A stretch of 64,000 nucleotides of DNA from an uncultured Clostridia bacterium. Its GTDB lineage: Bacteria; Bacillota; Clostridia; Christensenellales; UBA3700. Shown here one piece after another: positions 63,907-64,000 of the stretch. Below the pieces are notes generated by a model. That model worked only from the letters and a program-made list of their open reading frames with translations. It was not told the origin of the DNA and searched no databases. Each line of letters begins with the position of its first letter. Within the stretch, counting starts at the first letter, position 1. Location of the stretch: NCBI GenBank assembly GCA_947038565.1, contig CAMQWP010000001.1, forward strand, positions 254,381 to 318,380, in the 5' to 3' direction. The translations under genes were made by a program, and so were the position numbers.

Positions 63907-64000
63907 ATGATGAAGATAGGTAATGTACAATTGAGTTCGGATGCAGTGCTTGCACCTCTTGCGGGATTTACCGATGTAGGTCTTCGTGATGTCGCTAGGC
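63907..64000 (+). CDS. tRNA-dihydrouridine synthase, 5' part
   Basis: Only the first 31 codons lie in the window. They read MMKIGNVQLSSDAVLAPLAG then FTDVGLRDVAR, which matches the start of DusB-type dihydrouridine synthases (LAPMAGVTD-type flavin-binding loop). A GGAG at 63897-63900 fits either of two adjacent ATG codons, at 63907 and 63910. Confidence 0.8.
   Translation, partial: MMKIGNVQLSSDAVLAPLAGFTDVGLRDVAR

Overview
The window is an AT-rich chromosomal segment (roughly one third G+C by eye) around the replication origin of a low-GC, Gram-positive, endospore-forming bacterium, most likely an uncultured gut-type member of the Clostridia. Support: the rpmH-rnpA-yidD-yidC-jag-mnmE-mnmG-rsmG-parA-parB series, dnaA/dnaN/recF/gyrB/gyrA, sporulation-type genes (yyaC, spoVT, a SpoVB-like flippase followed by a yabN/mazG fusion), lipobox proteins and parS sites. 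No rRNA, tRNA, insertion sequence, phage or CRISPR array was seen.

Layout. 1-714: gene-free leader with a parS site, a long palindrome and the rpmH promoter. 715-10447: the rpmH-to-parB housekeeping block, all on +. 10617-13184: dnaN and dnaA on -. 13185-13618: oriC-like region with DnaA boxes and back-to-back promoters. 13619-22483: recF, yyaC (-), cvpA, an SDR reductase, rplI, gyrB and gyrA. 22636-36961: accessory and envelope genes: zinc-ribbon membrane protein plus condensation-type acyltransferase, GH2 glycosidase, a 1283-residue membrane-anchored surface protein behind plsY, signal peptidase I, an alpha/beta hydrolase lacking its serine, a YcxB-like membrane protein, a radical SAM protein, and a 59-residue DUF3006-like protein ending at 37137. 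37507-40754: ftsH and purC. 40972-57883: five consecutive paralogous lipoproteins of 892-1249 residues. 58163-64000: YugP-type peptidase, an unknown gene, spoVT, spoVB-like, yabN/mazG and the start of a dus gene.

The most unusual content is the 17-kb lipoprotein array. All five proteins share a lipobox signal peptide, an N-terminal W/N/GW signature, and a fixed HxCx(3-4)Cx(2-3)H motif near residue 370-405. The genes are separately terminated rather than one operon. Copies 2-5 have similar TTGAC(A/T)-N16 promoters preceded by a recurrent AAA(A/C)GTATTA element, often as an inverted repeat. This looks like an expanded, jointly regulated surface-protein family of unknown function.

The origin is also rearranged. 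dnaA-dnaN points away from recF-gyrBA, and the rpmH-parB block is turned round so that parB, not rpmH, lies nearest dnaA. Two identical 16-bp parS sites flank the origin, one of them inside the mazG reading frame.
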